Assembly: GCA_007132145.1 (NCBI GenBank)
Contig: SLPE01000148.1
Coordinates: 1-6,792, forward strand
Direction of reading: 5' to 3'
DNA: 6,792 bases
Origin: Candidatus Izemoplasma sp.
GTDB taxonomy: Bacteria; Bacillota_I; Bacilli_A; Izemoplasmatales; Izemoplasmataceae
The notes under the pieces were generated by a model that was not told the DNA's origin, did no database searches, and saw only the letters and a program-made list of their open reading frames with translations. The first letter of the stretch is position 1; the number at the start of each line of letters is the position of its first letter. Position numbers and translations under genes: made by a program. Below are positions 5,693 through 6,792 of the stretch, in pieces.

Positions 5693-5722
5693 TTTCAATT
5701 TCTTGGAGCGTATGATATCATA
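5693..5722 (+). promoter_or_regulatory. Possible hutH promoter with a 12-bp palindrome
   Basis: TATGATATCATA (5711-5722) is a perfect 12-base palindrome about 85 bases before hutH. A weak promoter fit places TTTCAA (5693-5698) 17 bases before TATCAT (5716-5721), so the -10 box would lie inside the palindrome, where a bound regulator would block it. The palindrome is seen directly; the promoter assignment is tentative. Confidence 0.35.
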
Positions 5723-5782
5723 TAAACGAGTTAACAACCGCCGTATAAGAGAGTACGCAACACTGACTCCACAACGAAAGGG

Positions 5783-5795
5783 CGCGCATCGCGCG
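5783..5795 (+). promoter_or_regulatory. GC-rich hairpin just upstream of the hutH start
   Basis: CGCGC (5783-5787) and GCGCG (5791-5795) form a perfect 5-bp all-GC stem with a 3-base loop, ending 11 bases before the hutH ATG. GAAAGGG (5776-5782) abuts it on the 5' side. The hairpin may influence ribosome access; no T-run follows, so it is not a terminator. Confidence 0.3.
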
Positions 5796-5806
5796 TGGTG
5801 CAGGAC

Positions 5807-6792
5807 ATGATTGAGTTGAGTGGACACGACTTGAACATCGACCAATGTGTCGACATCTGTAGAAACCGTAGGAAAGTCAAGATTTCCGATGCGGCGATGC
5901 AACGGGTTCGGACATCGCGCCGAGCCGTTGAAGCGATGTTGGAAAGGGGAACCGTCGCCTACGGCGTCAACACCGGGTTCGGAAAGTTGTGCGACGACAT
6001 CATCCCTGCCGACACGCTCGGAGAGCTTCAGGAAAACTTGTTGAAGAGCCATGCTTGCGGAATCGGTGAACCTTTCGGTGAAGACATCGTCCGGGGCATG
6101 ATGTTGTTGCGGGTGAACGCATTGATCAAAGGCTATAGCGGCGTCCGCGCGGAAACCGTGGAGACGTTGGTAGAAATGTTGAACAAAGGCGTCACACCCG
6201 TCGTCTATGAACAAGGCTCACTCGGCGCGAGCGGTGACCTCGTCCCCCTTGCGCACATGGCGCTGCCCTTGATCGGTCTCGGCGAAGCCGACTACGGAGG
6301 CGAGCGACTGCCCGCATCAGCCGCCATGCGTAAAGCCGGCATCCGGCCGCTTGAAAGACTCGAGGCGAAAGAAGGCCTCGCACTCATCAACGGGACGCAA
6401 GCGATGTGCAGTGTCTCCGTTTTCGCGTTGTATGACATGAGGAGGCTCATCGATGCGGCCCACATGGGTGCGGCGCTCAGTTTTGAAGCGCTTCGTGGCA
6501 TCGTCGACGTCTTCGAAGAAACGGTCCACGACATCCGCAATCAAAAGGGACAGATCGAATCGGCGAGGCGGATGCGCGCTTTGCTCGAAGGATCTTCGAA
6601 TACGACGAAACAAGGAGAAGAACGTGTACAGGACGCTTACGCCTTGAGATGTGTTCCACAGGTTCACGGCGCCGTCCTCGATGCCTTCAAGCACGTCTTG
6701 GACATCGTCGAGCGGGAAATGAACGCGATGACGGACAACCCGGTCATTCTCGACGATGAGCGGGCCGTGAGCGCAGGAAATTTCCATGGCGA
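5807..6792 (+). CDS. hutH: Histidine ammonia-lyase (3'-truncated)
   Basis: The first 328 codons of a protein of about 500 residues that converts L-histidine to urocanate and ammonia, the first step of histidine degradation. It continues past the window end. GSLGASGDLVPL (137-148) is the family signature, and A141-S142-G143 cyclise to the MIO electrophile. Active-site residues by comparison with the Pseudomonas enzyme are Y52 (in YGVNTGFG), H82, N195 (in INGTQ), Y278, R281 and F326 (in GNFHG). The catalytic Glu expected near residue 410 lies beyond the window. The ATG at 5807 is chosen because the N-terminus MIELSGHDL lines up with the Bacillus enzyme. In-frame GTGs at 5795 and 5798 are alternatives, and the ribosome site before all three is weak. 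No other hut gene is visible; urocanate-pathway genes may follow downstream. Confidence 0.95.
   Translation, partial: MIELSGHDLNIDQCVDICRNRRKVKISDAAMQRVRTSRRAVEAMLERGTVAYGVNTGFGKLCDDIIPADTLGELQENLLKSHACGIGEPFGEDIVRGMMLLRVNALIKGYSGVRAETVETLVEMLNKGVTPVVYEQGSLGASGDLVPLAHMALPLIGLGEADYGGERLPASAAMRKAGIRPLERLEAKEGLALINGTQAMCSVSVFALYDMRRLIDAAHMGAALSFEALRGIVDVFEETVHDIRNQKGQIESARRMRALLEGSSNTTKQGEERVQDAYALRCVPQVHGAVLDAFKHVLDIVEREMNAMTDNPVILDDERAVSAGNFHG

Noticed and set aside
5681..6214. Minus-strand ORF of 177 codons opposite hutH
   Set aside because: The opposite strand holds hutH with an intact MIO signature; the antisense frame is open because of codon bias and has no recognisable motif or ribosome site.
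1..6792. CRISPR array, insertion sequence or attachment site
   Set aside because: No regularly spaced direct repeats, transposase or integrase motifs, or flanking inverted repeats were seen. A tRNA gene is a possible integration target, but no duplicated tRNA 3' end occurs in the window.

Overview
The window comes from a bacterium that uses the standard reading of UGA as stop. TGA ends the antiporter, membrane-protein, thioesterase, ArsR and CopZ genes, and the only tRNA-Trp present reads UGG, so this is not Mycoplasma-type code. Strong AGGAGG-type ribosome binding sites, CCA-encoding tRNAs, a Bacillus-like histidase and a Gram-positive style copA-copZ pair suggest a Bacillota-type lineage, possibly a standard-code relative of the Mycoplasmatota. 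That placement is an inference and is only moderately secure. All genes lie on the + strand and the window is densely coding; the longest gap between genes is the 195 bases between tRNA-Trp and hutH.

Left part (1-2561). The window opens inside a proton/cation antiporter subunit of the MrpD/NuoL-M-N family. After it come three closely spaced genes: a small double-CDGSH iron-sulfur protein, an unrecognised three-helix membrane protein, and an acyl-ACP thioesterase-like hotdog protein whose start overlaps the end of the membrane-protein gene. An intrinsic-terminator-like hairpin with six T lies inside the last codons of the thioesterase gene.

Middle part (2552-5360). A strong promoter (TTGAAA-N18-TATAAT) carrying two inverted repeats drives a copper-handling operon: an ArsR-family repressor with a CxC metal-site motif, a CopA-type P1B copper-exporting ATPase overlapping it by 4 bases, and the copper chaperone CopZ 15 bases later. 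The simplest model is that metal binding by the repressor releases it from the inverted repeats. CopZ then carries Cu(I) to CopA, which pumps it out. An ArsR-family protein in the place usually held by CsoR, CopY or CueR is the most noteworthy feature of the operon.

Right part (5361-6792). A consensus promoter drives tRNA-Tyr(GUA) and tRNA-Trp(CCA), which end at a clear intrinsic terminator. A leader with a 12-bp palindrome and a GC-rich hairpin precedes hutH, the histidine ammonia-lyase gene, which runs off the window with its MIO triad and most active-site residues present.

Nothing here looks like a wholly new multi-gene system. The points worth a second look are the ArsR/CopA pairing with its promoter architecture, the terminator embedded in a coding sequence, and the histidine cluster beside the predicted copper exit site of CopA.
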